From Candidatus Saccharibacteria bacterium UBA4387 (lineage in GTDB: Bacteria; Patescibacteriota; Saccharimonadia; Saccharimonadales; Saccharimonadaceae): DNA of 28,962 nt. The stretch lies in contig DGRN01000029.1 in assembly GCA_002391075.1 (NCBI GenBank), positions 1 to 28,962 of the forward strand, given 5' to 3'. Position numbers and translations under genes: made by a program. Positions 1-7,958 of this stretch are shown here, piece after piece (the first letter of the stretch is position 1; each line of letters opens with the position of its first letter). The notes under the pieces are model-generated. The model made no database searches. It was not told the origin of the DNA and saw only the letters and a list, made by a program, of their open reading frames with translations.

Positions 1-42
1 GTTAAGCAGTTCAAGCGCATCGAGCTTGGTGTTACTGAGTAA
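1..42 (+). CDS. C-terminal end of an unidentified protein (partial)
   Basis: The window opens inside a reading frame in frame 1 that reads VKQFKRIELGVTE and stops at TAA (40-42). Only 13 residues are visible, too few to name a family. A strong Rho-independent terminator begins 13 nt after the stop, which supports this being the real end of a plus-strand gene or operon. Confidence 0.55.
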   Translation, partial: VKQFKRIELGVTE

Positions 43-54
43 TTAGCTCAAGAT

Positions 55-82
55 AAATCTCCCCGCAAAGGGGAGATTTTTT
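55..82 (+). terminator. Rho-independent terminator
   Basis: A 10-bp stem, 55-64 with 70-79, has a 5-nt loop (GCAAA) and runs into a T tract at 77-82. It ends the plus-strand unit whose last codons open the window. Confidence 0.85.
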
Positions 83-131
83 GATGCTCGGACATCTCGC
101 TGGCGACCGCATCTTTCCTTACGATAGCAAC

Positions 132-158
132 AAAAAGCCTCCCGGGCAGGGAGGCTTT
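132..158 (-). terminator. Rho-independent terminator of the aquaporin gene
   Basis: The stem pairs 134-143 with 149-158 (10 bp) and is followed on the minus strand by a U tract (complement of 132-136). It lies 12 nt past the stop of the minus-strand channel gene. Confidence 0.85.
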
Positions 159-170
159 GCTTTGGCTAAA

Positions 171-1130
171 TTAGTTTGCCAATTCGTCGCCCTTGAGATA
201 AGATGCGAGATCGGACAAGTAGAAGCCCAAGGCGCCACCGGCGGCCGGGAATACTACGTAACTAACCAGCATCGGCCATAGCGCATTCATAAGCTCGCCG
301 AAGTTTTCAGCACTGCCTGGGAATAGGCCAAACATCATGCTGATGGCTGGGTTAAACGTGAACGTGTTGCCATTCATGTAGAAGAAGTTCTGATTGATAA
401 GAACTGCAAAAATCATCGCAAAGAACACGCCGCCCGCGATGGTGAGCGCGGCCGTCAAATGATTTTTCTTGTAGTTCAGTGCGCGTGCGTAGCAGAAAGC
501 GATGATAAATACACCCAAGCACTCAATCATCGTAACTGGCCAGAAGAAGCTGAAGTCTTCAGTTGCGGCAGTCAAATCTTTTGCGGCTTCCAAAGATGGC
601 AAAAGTACGGCCGAGCCGTCGATGTTGCCGGACGCGACGCCGATATTATAGAAGGCGCTGATAATCATGTAGCCAATCCAGGCACCGATAATCTGCGCAA
701 TAATATAGAGCACGCCACGGATCGCGGACATGCGGCGAGTTGCCAACATGCCAATCGTGATGGCTGGGTTCAAGTTAGCGCCAGAAAGTTTAAATACGGC
801 GAGCGTTACAAATGTGTAGCCAAAAATCCAATAAAGCGGATTGTAAAGGCCCAAAGTCAAGGCTACTGCGGTAATAATTGCGGTGCCAAATGCCTCGCCA
901 ATCAATGCGCCAAGAATCTTGGTGTCTTTGAAAATAGTCAGAATGTTTTCCGAGCTATCGAACTTGCGCCCAAAGAAGCGCACTTTCTTTGCATTGGATT
1001 TTGATATAATTTTGTTTTTGGTCGTTTTGGCTTCGACAGTGTCGACAGTCTCTACCTTTGAAGTCGAAATGCGCGTAATATTTTTCTTTGCGCCGGACTT
1101 CTTGGTATTTTTGGCTTTGGTTGTTGCCAT
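171..1130 (-). CDS. Aquaporin / MIP-family channel with basic N-terminal extension
   Basis: This is a membrane channel of the major intrinsic protein family, passing water or small neutral solutes through the cytoplasmic membrane. The 319-residue protein has the TM1 glutamate motif (GEAFGT, E79) and both pore NPA motifs: LNPAIT (121-123) and FNPAIS (260-262), with about six hydrophobic segments between residues 70 and 310. The first ~68 residues are a Lys/Thr-rich hydrophilic tail absent from typical aquaporins. The ATG at 1130 is chosen because GGAGG sits 4 nt upstream and the promoter lies only ~30 nt further on; a longer frame reaching 1172 would start inside the -10 region. Oddly, the residue after the second NPA is Ile263, where the family usually has the selectivity-filter Arg, so the substrate is uncertain. 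A terminator follows the gene and a small membrane protein is divergent from it. Confidence 0.9.
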   Translation of the reverse strand: MATTKAKNTKKSGAKKNITRISTSKVETVDTVEAKTTKNKIISKSNAKKVRFFGRKFDSSENILTIFKDTKILGALIGEAFGTAIITAVALTLGLYNPLYWIFGYTFVTLAVFKLSGANLNPAITIGMLATRRMSAIRGVLYIIAQIIGAWIGYMIISAFYNIGVASGNIDGSAVLLPSLEAAKDLTAATEDFSFFWPVTMIECLGVFIIAFCYARALNYKKNHLTAALTIAGGVFFAMIFAVLINQNFFYMNGNTFTFNPAISMMFGLFPGSAENFGELMNALWPMLVSYVVFPAAGGALGFYLSDLASYLKGDELAN

Positions 1131-1162
1131 GTCACCTCCGTAAATTAGAAAATTATACCTAT

Positions 1163-1171
1163 AATATAGCA
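1163..1171 (-). promoter_or_regulatory. Extended -10 promoter for the aquaporin gene
   Basis: On the minus strand, TGC precedes TATATT (complement of 1163-1168), an extended -10. Transcription would start near 1156, giving a ~25-nt leader that contains the GGAGG ribosome site. The -35 (TTATCT, 17 nt upstream) is weak. Confidence 0.55.
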
Positions 1172-1176
1172 CAATC

Positions 1177-1185
1177 TGTTACAAT
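1177..1185 (+). promoter_or_regulatory. Extended -10 promoter for the 75-residue membrane protein
   Basis: TGT-TACAAT at 1177-1185 is an extended -10 with no clear -35. It is back-to-back with the aquaporin promoter. The start would be near 1192, followed by AGGAGG at 1205-1210. Confidence 0.45.
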
Positions 1186-1215
1186 AGATAAAGTTTAGAA
1201 GAAAAGGAGGCCAGT

Positions 1216-1443
1216 GTGGGCGTTTTAGTGCAAAATGACGACGAGAAAACAAGTTTACAAGAGCGAATCTCTGCAGATTTGCGCGTGCGTATGGATTCTA
1301 CTTCGGCACAAGAAGACGTAGACTTGGTCGAAGACTCGGAATTTTTGCGCGGCACCAAGCAGACGGCGCGCGGTGCGTGGTTCTGGGGCGTTCTTATCTT
1401 ATTGGCCGCCTTGTCGCTAGTTGTGATTTTCGTCCTTAAGTAG
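1216..1443 (+). CDS. Small tail-anchored membrane protein, unknown function
   Basis: No family is recognised. The 75-residue product has a hydrophilic, acidic N-terminal part (about 1-50) and one hydrophobic helix near the C-terminus (about 54-74) ending in Lys, so it is probably a single-pass protein with its bulk in the cytoplasm. The start is GTG at 1216, five nt after a perfect AGGAGG (1205-1210). It lies 16 nt upstream of pheS and divergent from the aquaporin gene. Its stop region also carries the candidate pheS promoter. The strong ribosome site makes a real gene likely despite its size. Confidence 0.65.
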   Translation: MGVLVQNDDEKTSLQERISADLRVRMDSTSAQEDVDLVEDSEFLRGTKQTARGAWFWGVLILLAALSLVVIFVLK

Positions 1444-1452
1444 TAATATTAT
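1421..1452 (+). promoter_or_regulatory. Candidate promoter for leaderless pheS
   Basis: TTGTGA (1421-1426), a 17-nt spacer and TAATAT (1444-1449) form a plausible promoter. TATTAT at 1447-1452 is an alternative -10. Either would start transcription within about 0-4 nt of the pheS ATG at 1460. No Shine-Dalgarno is present before pheS, which fits leaderless initiation. The -35 lies in the last codons of the preceding small gene. Confidence 0.5.
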
Positions 1453-1459
1453 AGGTATT

Positions 1460-2437
1460 ATGTCAAGTGTTGAGGAGTCAAAAATCGCCTCTTTGAAGGC
1501 GCAGCTTAAACAGCTGAACCAAGAATACGCCAAAATTAAGGAGCTTCCGGCGGAGAAGCGCGCTGATTTTGGTAAGGAAATGAATCTGAAAAAGCAGAAA
1601 ATCATGGCCGAAATTGCCGAAGCAGAAGCCGCCGCTGCTGAAATCGATGTCGAAGCTCTCGATATTACGGCGCCTTGTGATACGAACGGTCAGATGCCAG
1701 AATTTTTGACCGCCGACTTCGGCAGCCAGCATCCGCTCATGACGGAGCTTGATCGTGTCATGTCCATCTATCAATCGATGGGTTTCGACATCGTAGAATC
1801 TCGCCAGCTCGACGACGAGTATCATATGTTTGACAGCCTCAACTTTGCTAAAGCGCATCCTGCGCGCGACAGCTATGACACTTTCCGCACAGAGGAGGGC
1901 TTTATTCCGCCAGCCCACACCAGCACGATGCAGAACCGCGTTCTCAAAGCCTACAAGCACAAACTTGACGAAGGGCAGGCCATTGCGGTCGCCGTCCCGG
2001 GCCGTGTTTATCGTAACGAAGATCTTGACGCCACGCACGAGCATACTTTCTATCAGTGCGAAGGTGTTTACGTCTCTGAAACCTGCACGCTCGGCAACAT
2101 GCTTGGCATTCTCCGCGAATTCTTCGAAAAATATTACGGCCAAAAACTCAACATTGCCACTCAGCCAGGCTACTTCCCATTTACCGAGCCTTCGCTTGAG
2201 TTCAAAATCGAAAAACCAGCCTGCATCGGCGGCAAAAAAGGCGACTTCCTCGAGATGCTCGGTTGCGGCATGATTCATCCGAACGTTCTAAAAATGGCCG
2301 GCATTGATCCGAGCAAATATCACGGCTTCGCCTGGGGTGGCGGCATTGATCGCTTGGTCATGTTGCGCTATCAACTCGACGACGTGCGCCACTTTGAATC
2401 AGGTAAACTTGATTTCTTGAAGGAGTTCTCATGCTAA
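1460..2437 (+). CDS. pheS: Phenylalanyl-tRNA synthetase alpha subunit
   Basis: PheS is the catalytic subunit of the (alpha-beta)2 enzyme that charges tRNA-Phe with phenylalanine, using ATP, in the cytoplasm. The 325-residue length is close to the usual ~330-350. A charged, coiled-coil N-terminal tRNA-binding region (about 1-70) is followed by the class II catalytic core. That core shows motif 2 around PGRVYRNEDLDATHEHTFYQ (about residues 181-200), the phenylalanine-pocket segment near residues 233-275 (PYFPF-like region, GDFLEMLGCGMIHP) and motif 3 (AWGGGIDRLVMLRY, about 298-311). The end overlaps pheT by 7 nt, the standard pheST arrangement. The start has no Shine-Dalgarno and the message looks leaderless. 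Confidence 0.96.
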   Translation: MSSVEESKIASLKAQLKQLNQEYAKIKELPAEKRADFGKEMNLKKQKIMAEIAEAEAAAAEIDVEALDITAPCDTNGQMPEFLTADFGSQHPLMTELDRVMSIYQSMGFDIVESRQLDDEYHMFDSLNFAKAHPARDSYDTFRTEEGFIPPAHTSTMQNRVLKAYKHKLDEGQAIAVAVPGRVYRNEDLDATHEHTFYQCEGVYVSETCTLGNMLGILREFFEKYYGQKLNIATQPGYFPFTEPSLEFKIEKPACIGGKKGDFLEMLGCGMIHPNVLKMAGIDPSKYHGFAWGGGIDRLVMLRYQLDDVRHFESGKLDFLKEFSC

Positions 2438-4863
2438 TTTCGCTAAATTGGATTAAAAAATACGTTGACATCGACATCGAAAACGACGAATTGGTCAAAT
2501 TAATCGGCGCTCGCCTTGTCGAGGTCGAAGAAGCTATCGATCAAACGCACAAATACGACAAAATCTACGCCGTCCAGGTGAAATATTGCGAAGCAATCGA
2601 CGGTACACATCTTCATCTCTGCAAAATTGACGATGGCGGCAAAGCGACTGACGTTGAGCGTGACGAAAACGGCTACGTTCAGGTCATGTGTGGCGCGCCA
2701 AACGTGCACGAGGGTATGTTCGCGGCTTGGATTGCGCCGGGCGCTATCGTTCCGCAGACTTTCCGCGACGAAGAGCCTTTCAAAATCGGCATGCGCAAGA
2801 TGCTCAAGAAATACGATTCTTATGGCATGATGGCTGGCGCCGACGAGCTTGATTTGGGTGACGATCATACTGGCATTGTTGAGCTCAACCCAGAAAGCAC
2901 GAAGCCTGGCGACGATTTCGCGAAACTTTTCGAACTCGACGACATTATTCTTGATATCGAAAACAAATCTCTGACGCATCGCCCGGATACTTTTGGCATT
3001 ATTGGCTTTGCGCGCGAGGTCGCCGGCATTCTCGGCAAACAGTTCACCACGCCGGATTGGCTTAAACTCGACAATTGCAAGCTCGATAGCAACAAAAACG
3101 TCAAGCTCGACATCGAAATCGCCGATGGCCAGCTTTGTCCGCGCTATACTGCCTTGGTGCTCGATTCTGAGGCGCCATCCGAAAAGAAATATTTGAGCCT
3201 GCAAGATACGCTCTTGGCGCGCTCTGGCATGCGTCCAATCGATCCGATTGTTGACGCTACGAACTATCTCATGTTGTTGACCGGTCAGCCGCTCCATGCT
3301 TTTGACTATGATAAATTTGTTGCGGTTGGCGGCTCGAAGACACCAAAAATTATCGTCCGCGCTGCAAAAAACGGAGAAAAGCTCGAACTGCTCGACGGTA
3401 AGGAAATCGAATTAATCGAAAGCGACATCGTAATTACGAGCAACGACAAACCAGTCGCGCTCGCCGGTGCTATGGGTGGCAAAAATACCGAAATCGACGC
3501 TAATACAAAGCGCGTAATCCTCGAATCGGCCACCTTCAGCCTTTATAATCTGCGCAAAACCCAGATGGCGCACGGCATTTTCTCCGAGGCGATTACTCGC
3601 TTCACTAAAGGTCAGCCGGCCGGCCAAAGTTTGCCGGTCGCGCTGCAATTTGTCGAAATGTTGAAAAATTTCAAGCTCGCCGCCGCCTTCGATCAATATC
3701 CTGGTGCCGTCCAGCCAGAACATGTCGCGGTTTCGCTCGACCAAATTAATACTTTGCTTGGTGCTGACTTCTCGATGAAAGAAATCGAGAAGACCTTACA
3801 AAACGTAGAGTTCGACACGACTGCAGAGAAGGGCAAAATTACCGTTACCGTCCCATATTGGCGCACAGATATTCATATCGCCGAAGACATTATCGAGGAA
3901 ATCGGTCGTCTTAACGGTTTCGACAATATTTCGCCGGTCCTGCCACTTCATGCAACCGCCGATCCGAACCCGCTTTTCGCGCTAAAATCCAAAATCCGCA
4001 ACTTCCTCAGCTCGCGCGGCGCTAACGAGGTGCTTACCTACTCCTTTGTTCACGGCGACCTGCTCAAAAAAGTCGGCCAGAATCCAGAAAATTCCTACCG
4101 CATCGTCAACTCGATTTCGCCAGATCTGCAATATATTCGCCAAAGCATCGTTCCGTCTCTGCTCGACAAGAGCTATGGTAATTTGCGCGCCGGCTATGAT
4201 AAGTTCGCGCTTTTCGAGATGAACCAGGTCTACTCTCGCGAGAACGGCGCCGATGAAGATGGCGTGCCGAACCCGACGCATCAGCTCGGCTTCTTGCTTG
4301 TCGATTCAAAATCGCAAAGCTCCTACTACCTTGCCAAGAAATATCTGACGCAATTACTTGAAAAATTAGGCATCAAATATAGCCTCGACGAACTCGAATC
4401 GACCCAGAACGCGCCGCACGCATACTACGAGGCTAAGCGTTCGGCTACCATTAACGCCGACGGTCGCTGCATTGGCTACCTTGGTGAACTTAAGACTTCT
4501 GTCTCGCGCAGTTTCAAACTTCCGCAAGGCGCGGCTGCCTTCGAGCTAAAACTAGAAGATTTGCTGGCTCTCGCGCAGGATGTCCAAACGAAGGACCGTC
4601 GCATTAGTCAATATCCTTCGGTCTCGCGCGACATTACGCTTGAAGTTCCGTTGGCGCAAAAATACGCCACTATCGAGCAGGGGCTTCGCGCTATCCTCGA
4701 GGATGCCGGCCTCATCTATCGTCTGGGTGCAACTTCAATCTATCGTCAGGGCGATGCTGACACGAAGAAACTCAGCTTCCACATCGAGTTTGCCAGCCCA
4801 GAGAAGACTATGACGAAAACCGAGATTCAGGCTATAATGGAAAAGTTAGAACAGGTAAAGTAA
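2431..4863 (+). CDS. pheT: Phenylalanyl-tRNA synthetase beta subunit
   Basis: PheT is the non-catalytic partner of PheS and provides tRNA binding and editing. The 810 residues match full-length bacterial PheT. Domains in order are: the short N-terminal B1 part; a tRNA-binding OB fold (about 45-150, VQVMCGAPNVHEG segment); B3/B4 editing domain (about 210-400); B5 helix-turn-helix pair (about 405-480, ending in PYWRTDIHIAEDIIEEIGRL); a degenerate catalytic-like core (about 485-700); and a C-terminal ferredoxin-fold anticodon-binding domain (about 720-810, starting at YPSVSRDITLEV). ATG 2431 has AAGGAG 6-8 nt upstream inside the pheS end and overlaps pheS by 7 nt, so the two are translationally coupled. 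The FKBP gene follows 19 nt later. Confidence 0.96.
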   Translation: MLISLNWIKKYVDIDIENDELVKLIGARLVEVEEAIDQTHKYDKIYAVQVKYCEAIDGTHLHLCKIDDGGKATDVERDENGYVQVMCGAPNVHEGMFAAWIAPGAIVPQTFRDEEPFKIGMRKMLKKYDSYGMMAGADELDLGDDHTGIVELNPESTKPGDDFAKLFELDDIILDIENKSLTHRPDTFGIIGFAREVAGILGKQFTTPDWLKLDNCKLDSNKNVKLDIEIADGQLCPRYTALVLDSEAPSEKKYLSLQDTLLARSGMRPIDPIVDATNYLMLLTGQPLHAFDYDKFVAVGGSKTPKIIVRAAKNGEKLELLDGKEIELIESDIVITSNDKPVALAGAMGGKNTEIDANTKRVILESATFSLYNLRKTQMAHGIFSEAITRFTKGQPAGQSLPVALQFVEMLKNFKLAAAFDQYPGAVQPEHVAVSLDQINTLLGADFSMKEIEKTLQNVEFDTTAEKGKITVTVPYWRTDIHIAEDIIEEIGRLNGFDNISPVLPLHATADPNPLFALKSKIRNFLSSRGANEVLTYSFVHGDLLKKVGQNPENSYRIVNSISPDLQYIRQSIVPSLLDKSYGNLRAGYDKFALFEMNQVYSRENGADEDGVPNPTHQLGFLLVDSKSQSSYYLAKKYLTQLLEKLGIKYSLDELESTQNAPHAYYEAKRSATINADGRCIGYLGELKTSVSRSFKLPQGAAAFELKLEDLLALAQDVQTKDRRISQYPSVSRDITLEVPLAQKYATIEQGLRAILEDAGLIYRLGATSIYRQGDADTKKLSFHIEFASPEKTMTKTEIQAIMEKLEQVK

Positions 4864-4882
4864 TTGGTGGAAATGGAGGTAT

Positions 4883-5581
4883 ATGATTAAGAACGAAGAC
4901 CACAAGACGACCAAATGGCAACGCATTGGTATTCTTGCGATTACGGCGCTTGTGATTGGCTCGACCTTCGCGCTCTACATTGGCATAACCCTGAGTTATG
5001 ACGCAAAGAGTGCTGATAGCGCAAATAAATCCGCAAAAATGCAGCGCCTAGAGCAGGTCTACAGCGAATACGTAACGCAGACAAATGCGCAAGCCGCGGA
5101 ACTTTCGACTAAATATTTCGACGAATTCGCAAGCTTCAAATCTCGCGTTGTGGCCTACAATGGCGCAGACATTAACGAGCTTAAGGCGACCGACCTGGTC
5201 ATTGGTGATGGCGAAGAGGTAACCGACAGCAACTTTACGGATTATGCAGCCTACTATGTTGGCTGGTTGCAGGACGGCACGGTATTCGACTCGTCCTTCG
5301 ATGACGCCACGAATCCTAGCAGTCTAAAAACGCCACTCACTGGCTCTACCAGCATGATTCAGGGCTGGCTCGAAGGTATTGTCGGCATGAAGATCGGCGG
5401 TATTCGCGAAATTGAAATCCCATACCTCATGGCTTACGGTGACGAAGGTACCGATACTATTCCGGCTAAAGCTCCACTGAAGTTTATCATCAAGCTAGTT
5501 CCGATCCCAGAGCCAGTTCCGGCCTCCGACGAGATGACTCAACTCTACGAAGAACTCTACGGCAAGGTGACCGAAGAATAA
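4883..5581 (+). CDS. Membrane-anchored FKBP-type peptidyl-prolyl isomerase
   Basis: This is a cis-trans prolyl isomerase probably acting outside the cytoplasmic membrane on exported proteins. Of the 232 residues, 12-37 form a hydrophobic signal-anchor helix, 40-90 an Ala/Gln-rich coiled linker, and about 93-215 a single FKBP domain. The domain shows the YVGWLQDGTVFDSSF segment, the MIQGWLEGIVGMKIGG core and the IPYLMAYGDEG loop typical of the family. A proline-rich, acidic tail follows. ATG 4883 has GGAGG about 5 nt upstream. It lies 19 nt after pheT with no terminator between, so it is probably the last gene of the pheST unit; a terminator follows the stop. Confidence 0.9.
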   Translation: MIKNEDHKTTKWQRIGILAITALVIGSTFALYIGITLSYDAKSADSANKSAKMQRLEQVYSEYVTQTNAQAAELSTKYFDEFASFKSRVVAYNGADINELKATDLVIGDGEEVTDSNFTDYAAYYVGWLQDGTVFDSSFDDATNPSSLKTPLTGSTSMIQGWLEGIVGMKIGGIREIEIPYLMAYGDEGTDTIPAKAPLKFIIKLVPIPEPVPASDEMTQLYEELYGKVTEE

Positions 5582-5592
5582 TTCACTCACGA

Positions 5593-5627
5593 AAAAGTCA
5601 ATAGGCGCAAGCGGTATTGACTTTTTT
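5593..5627 (+). terminator. Rho-independent terminator fused to the next promoter
   Basis: An 11-bp perfect stem, 5593-5603 with 5615-5625, is followed by a T tract (5622-5627). Its 3' arm contains TTGACT, which is also the -35 of the following promoter, so one sequence ends the pheST unit and starts the next. Confidence 0.8.
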
Positions 5628-5645
5628 GATGCAATGTGCTATAAT
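5617..5645 (+). promoter_or_regulatory. Near-consensus promoter
   Basis: TTGACT (5617-5622), a 17-nt spacer ending TGTGC (extended -10), and TATAAT (5640-5645). Transcription should start near 5652. It drives the structured leader and the membrane protein at 5814. Confidence 0.9.
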
Positions 5646-5651
5646 AGACTC

Positions 5652-5813
5652 ATAGTGCCATCTTGGGCGCTAAGCAACTTTAGATTTTGTCGAGATCTCC
5701 TCTCGCAGAGTCTGCGGTCTTGCTGATTTTGCAAAGTCGGTAAAACCGCGGGCTCTGCCTGCTACTCAACCTGCCGCAAGGCTAATTATGTGTAGTACGA
5801 AAGGAGAACAAAA
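5652..5813 (+). promoter_or_regulatory. Long structured 5' leader, candidate cis-regulatory RNA
   Basis: About 160 nt separate the expected start from the ATG at 5814, in a window where most leaders are absent or short. A 14-bp uninterrupted helix pairs 5705-5718 with 5745-5758, counting two G-U pairs. Inside it a 7-bp hairpin pairs 5723-5729 with 5734-5740. Smaller hairpins occur at about 5655-5673, 5691-5705 and 5772-5781 (GCC-GCAA-GGC). No T tract follows any of them, so it is not a simple terminator. The AAGGAG ribosome site is at 5801-5806. I cannot match it to a named riboswitch or ribosomal-protein leader. Confidence 0.5.
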
Positions 5814-6470
5814 ATGGAACTGATGAAAAATGTGAACCTCAACCTCGGCGCTAGCGTTAAGGGTGCCATCCTGCTCAGCTTGGTCCTGGTGCTGATCTAT
5901 TCGATCGTTGCTGTCCGCATCTGCGGCGGAAACGGCTACAAAGCACACGGCCGTCCGAAGCGCAACCTTCGTCCGTATTTCCCGAAGGTGCTCCGGATGG
6001 GGCGGAACTATAGTGCCAAAAAGAAAAAGACGCGCACTATTCTGTTCACGGCATCCTCGACCGACGCGGCACTGGCGATTATTCTCGCCCTGGTGTTTAA
6101 CAACGCCGTAGTGAGCGAGCACTATTATGGTGTAACCCAGGTTTTCATGAACCTCTCGGGTGGTGCCGTGCTCACCTCGCACATCTTCGCCGGACTGGCT
6201 ATCAGCCTTCTCAGTGCTGGCTATTACGCCGTTCTCTACGGCGCAATGCAGGTTGCACAATACCTGCGCGCAGTTCAGCTGACAGCGGAGTTGAGGAGCT
6301 ACGGCTTCTTTGCGCATTACGCACAGCGTCGCTCGCTGGGTTTCTTCTTCAAGTATATTACGAGCGAAGAGGAGCCTATCAAGGAGGAGCCGGAATACAT
6401 CGATGCAAGACGTCGCCGTCAGATTATGTCTGAACAGAATTATCGTGCAAAAAAGCAACGCGTCAGCTAA
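5814..6470 (+). CDS. Multi-pass membrane protein, unknown function
   Basis: No family is recognised in the 218 residues. A hydrophobic helix lies at about 16-35, then a basic loop (40-75, with KAHGRPKRN and a KKKKTR cluster), then hydrophobic segments at about 77-100 and 110-150, and a charged, basic C-terminal tail (about 165-218) likely cytoplasmic. ATG 5814 has AAGGAG seven nt upstream. It is a single-gene unit with its own strong promoter, a long structured leader and a terminator at 6495. The strong promoter and good ribosome site suggest high expression; the role is unknown. Confidence 0.8.
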   Translation: MELMKNVNLNLGASVKGAILLSLVLVLIYSIVAVRICGGNGYKAHGRPKRNLRPYFPKVLRMGRNYSAKKKKTRTILFTASSTDAALAIILALVFNNAVVSEHYYGVTQVFMNLSGGAVLTSHIFAGLAISLLSAGYYAVLYGAMQVAQYLRAVQLTAELRSYGFFAHYAQRRSLGFFFKYITSEEEPIKEEPEYIDARRRRQIMSEQNYRAKKQRVS

Positions 6471-6494
6471 ATTCCGAAACCTCGACAAAATTTC

Positions 6495-6516
6495 GCCCCG
6501 CCTTGCGGGGCTTTTT
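6495..6516 (+). terminator. Rho-independent terminator
   Basis: A 7-bp GC stem, GCCCCGC (6495-6501) with GCGGGGC (6505-6511), has a 3-nt loop and a five-T tract (6512-6516). It closes the unit at 5814. Confidence 0.9.
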
Positions 6517-6557
6517 CCTTGCCTTTGAAAGCGGAGTCTCGCCTAAGCATCGATTCG

Positions 6558-6566
6558 TGCTAAGAT
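6558..6566 (+). promoter_or_regulatory. Extended -10 promoter for leaderless sbcB
   Basis: TGC-TAAGAT (6558-6566) ends 6 nt before the sbcB ATG at 6573, so transcription should begin at or next to the start codon. No Shine-Dalgarno precedes the ATG and no good -35 is seen. Confidence 0.6.
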
Positions 6567-6572
6567 AACAAT

Positions 6573-7922
6573 ATGGAGCAGACTTTTTTCTTTTACGACC
6601 TAGAAACTTCGGGATTGAATCCGCGCGAAGATCGACTGATGCAATTTGCAGGGCAACGCACTACACTCGACCTGGAGCCGATCGGTGAGCCAGTCAACAT
6701 TCTGGTCAAGCTGTCTGAAGACACGCTGCCGAGTCCGCAGGCTATCATGGTGACCAAAATTACGCCGCAATCTACTCTTATGGACGGCCTTACCGAGGCG
6801 GAGTTTTGTAAATATGCCGACGAAGAAATATTTACGCCCGGTACGATTGCGGCCGGCTACAATTCTGTCCGTTTTGATGACGAATTTATGCGCCATACTT
6901 TTTGGCGCAATTTTTATGACCCCTACGAATGGCAGTGGAAAGACGAACGTAGTCGTTGGGATTTGCTAGACGTAGTTCGAATGACGCGAGCGTTGCGCCC
7001 GGAAGGAATTAACTGGCCGGTCACCGATGAGGGTAAGGCGACTAACCGCCTGGAACTTATCACAAAAGAAAATGACATCTCGCACGAGCATGCTCACGAT
7101 GCGCTATCGGACGTCGAAGCGTTAATTTCCGTAACGCGCCTCATCAAAACTCAGCAACCGCAACTCTACAACTACCTATTTAAGATGCGCGACAAAAAAT
7201 CCGTGCAAAAAATGATCAACGTTGAAAAACCGGCACCATTTGTGTACTCTTGCGGTCAATATTCTGCAAGCAATAACAAAACGACGGTGGCCTACCCAAT
7301 CGCGCCAACACGCGGCGGCGTACTGGTTTTTGACTTGCGCTACAATGTTGACGATTTGCTGGCCGACAAAGACGCTAAATTCTTCCCGGTCGTCAAGGAG
7401 CTAAAGTATAATCACTGTCCGGCCGTGGCGCCACTCGGCGTACTAGAGCAGGGCGATGGCTGGGCGAAAATTAATCTCGACCAAGTGCAAGTTGAGCAGA
7501 ATCTGCGCGCCCTGCAGAAACACCCAGATTTTTATGAACGCATGCGCACGGAGCACGAATCGCGGCCAGAATTTCCGCCGCCAGTAGACTCCGAATCGGC
7601 ACTCTATGACGGCTTCTTGAATCCGAACGACCGCTCACGCTGCAAGGCGGTCAGCTGTGCTAGCCTCGACGATTTAACGAATTTTGTGCCAGATTTTCAA
7701 GATTCTCGCTTGCCGGATTTATTCGTCCATTATAAAGCGCGCAATTTCGAGAATATCTTGACGGAATCCGAGCGCAGCGCATGGGAAAAATATCGCATGG
7801 AACGCATCAAGTCGCGCCAAAATGGCTACATCAAGGCCATCCAAGAGCTCGCCGCTGCCGGAAAAGATCCCTACATTCTCGAAGAGCTTCAGCTGTGGTA
7901 TCAGTCGCTACTCCCGTACTAG
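6573..7922 (+). CDS. sbcB: Exonuclease I (3'-5' single-strand DNA exonuclease)
   Basis: This enzyme degrades single-stranded DNA 3' to 5' during repair and recombination. At 449 residues it is close to Escherichia coli ExoI (475). The N-terminal DnaQ-like DEDDh domain shows D9 and E11 (FYDLETSGLN), the YNSVRFDDEF segment near residue 95-105, and H175 with D180 (HDALSD), the DEDDh pair. The ExoI-specific accessory and C-terminal helical regions follow (about 210-449). Translation appears leaderless from ATG 6573. The OatA-like gene follows 36 nt later with its own promoter. Start and family are secure; subfamily assignment rests on length and overall layout. Confidence 0.9.
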   Translation: MEQTFFFYDLETSGLNPREDRLMQFAGQRTTLDLEPIGEPVNILVKLSEDTLPSPQAIMVTKITPQSTLMDGLTEAEFCKYADEEIFTPGTIAAGYNSVRFDDEFMRHTFWRNFYDPYEWQWKDERSRWDLLDVVRMTRALRPEGINWPVTDEGKATNRLELITKENDISHEHAHDALSDVEALISVTRLIKTQQPQLYNYLFKMRDKKSVQKMINVEKPAPFVYSCGQYSASNNKTTVAYPIAPTRGGVLVFDLRYNVDDLLADKDAKFFPVVKELKYNHCPAVAPLGVLEQGDGWAKINLDQVQVEQNLRALQKHPDFYERMRTEHESRPEFPPPVDSESALYDGFLNPNDRSRCKAVSCASLDDLTNFVPDFQDSRLPDLFVHYKARNFENILTESERSAWEKYRMERIKSRQNGYIKAIQELAAAGKDPYILEELQLWYQSLLPY

Positions 7923-7924
7923 TT

Positions 7925-7952
7925 TTTACAAAAACGCCGCTCTCGCTATAAT
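7925..7952 (+). promoter_or_regulatory. Promoter for leaderless oatA-like gene
   Basis: TTTACA (7925-7930), a 16-nt spacer and TATAAT (7947-7952). The -10 ends 6 nt before the ATG at 7959, which has no Shine-Dalgarno, so the transcript should start at the start codon. Confidence 0.8.
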
Positions 7953-7958
7953 AAAGAT

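Noticed and set aside
459..1004. A 181-codon plus-strand frame
   Set aside because: It lies opposite the clear aquaporin gene with no start signals.
1478..2278. A 266-codon minus-strand frame
   Set aside because: It lies opposite pheS, which has unmistakable motifs.
5766..6488. A 240-codon minus-strand frame
   Set aside because: It covers the 5814 gene, which has promoter, ribosome site and terminator on the plus strand.
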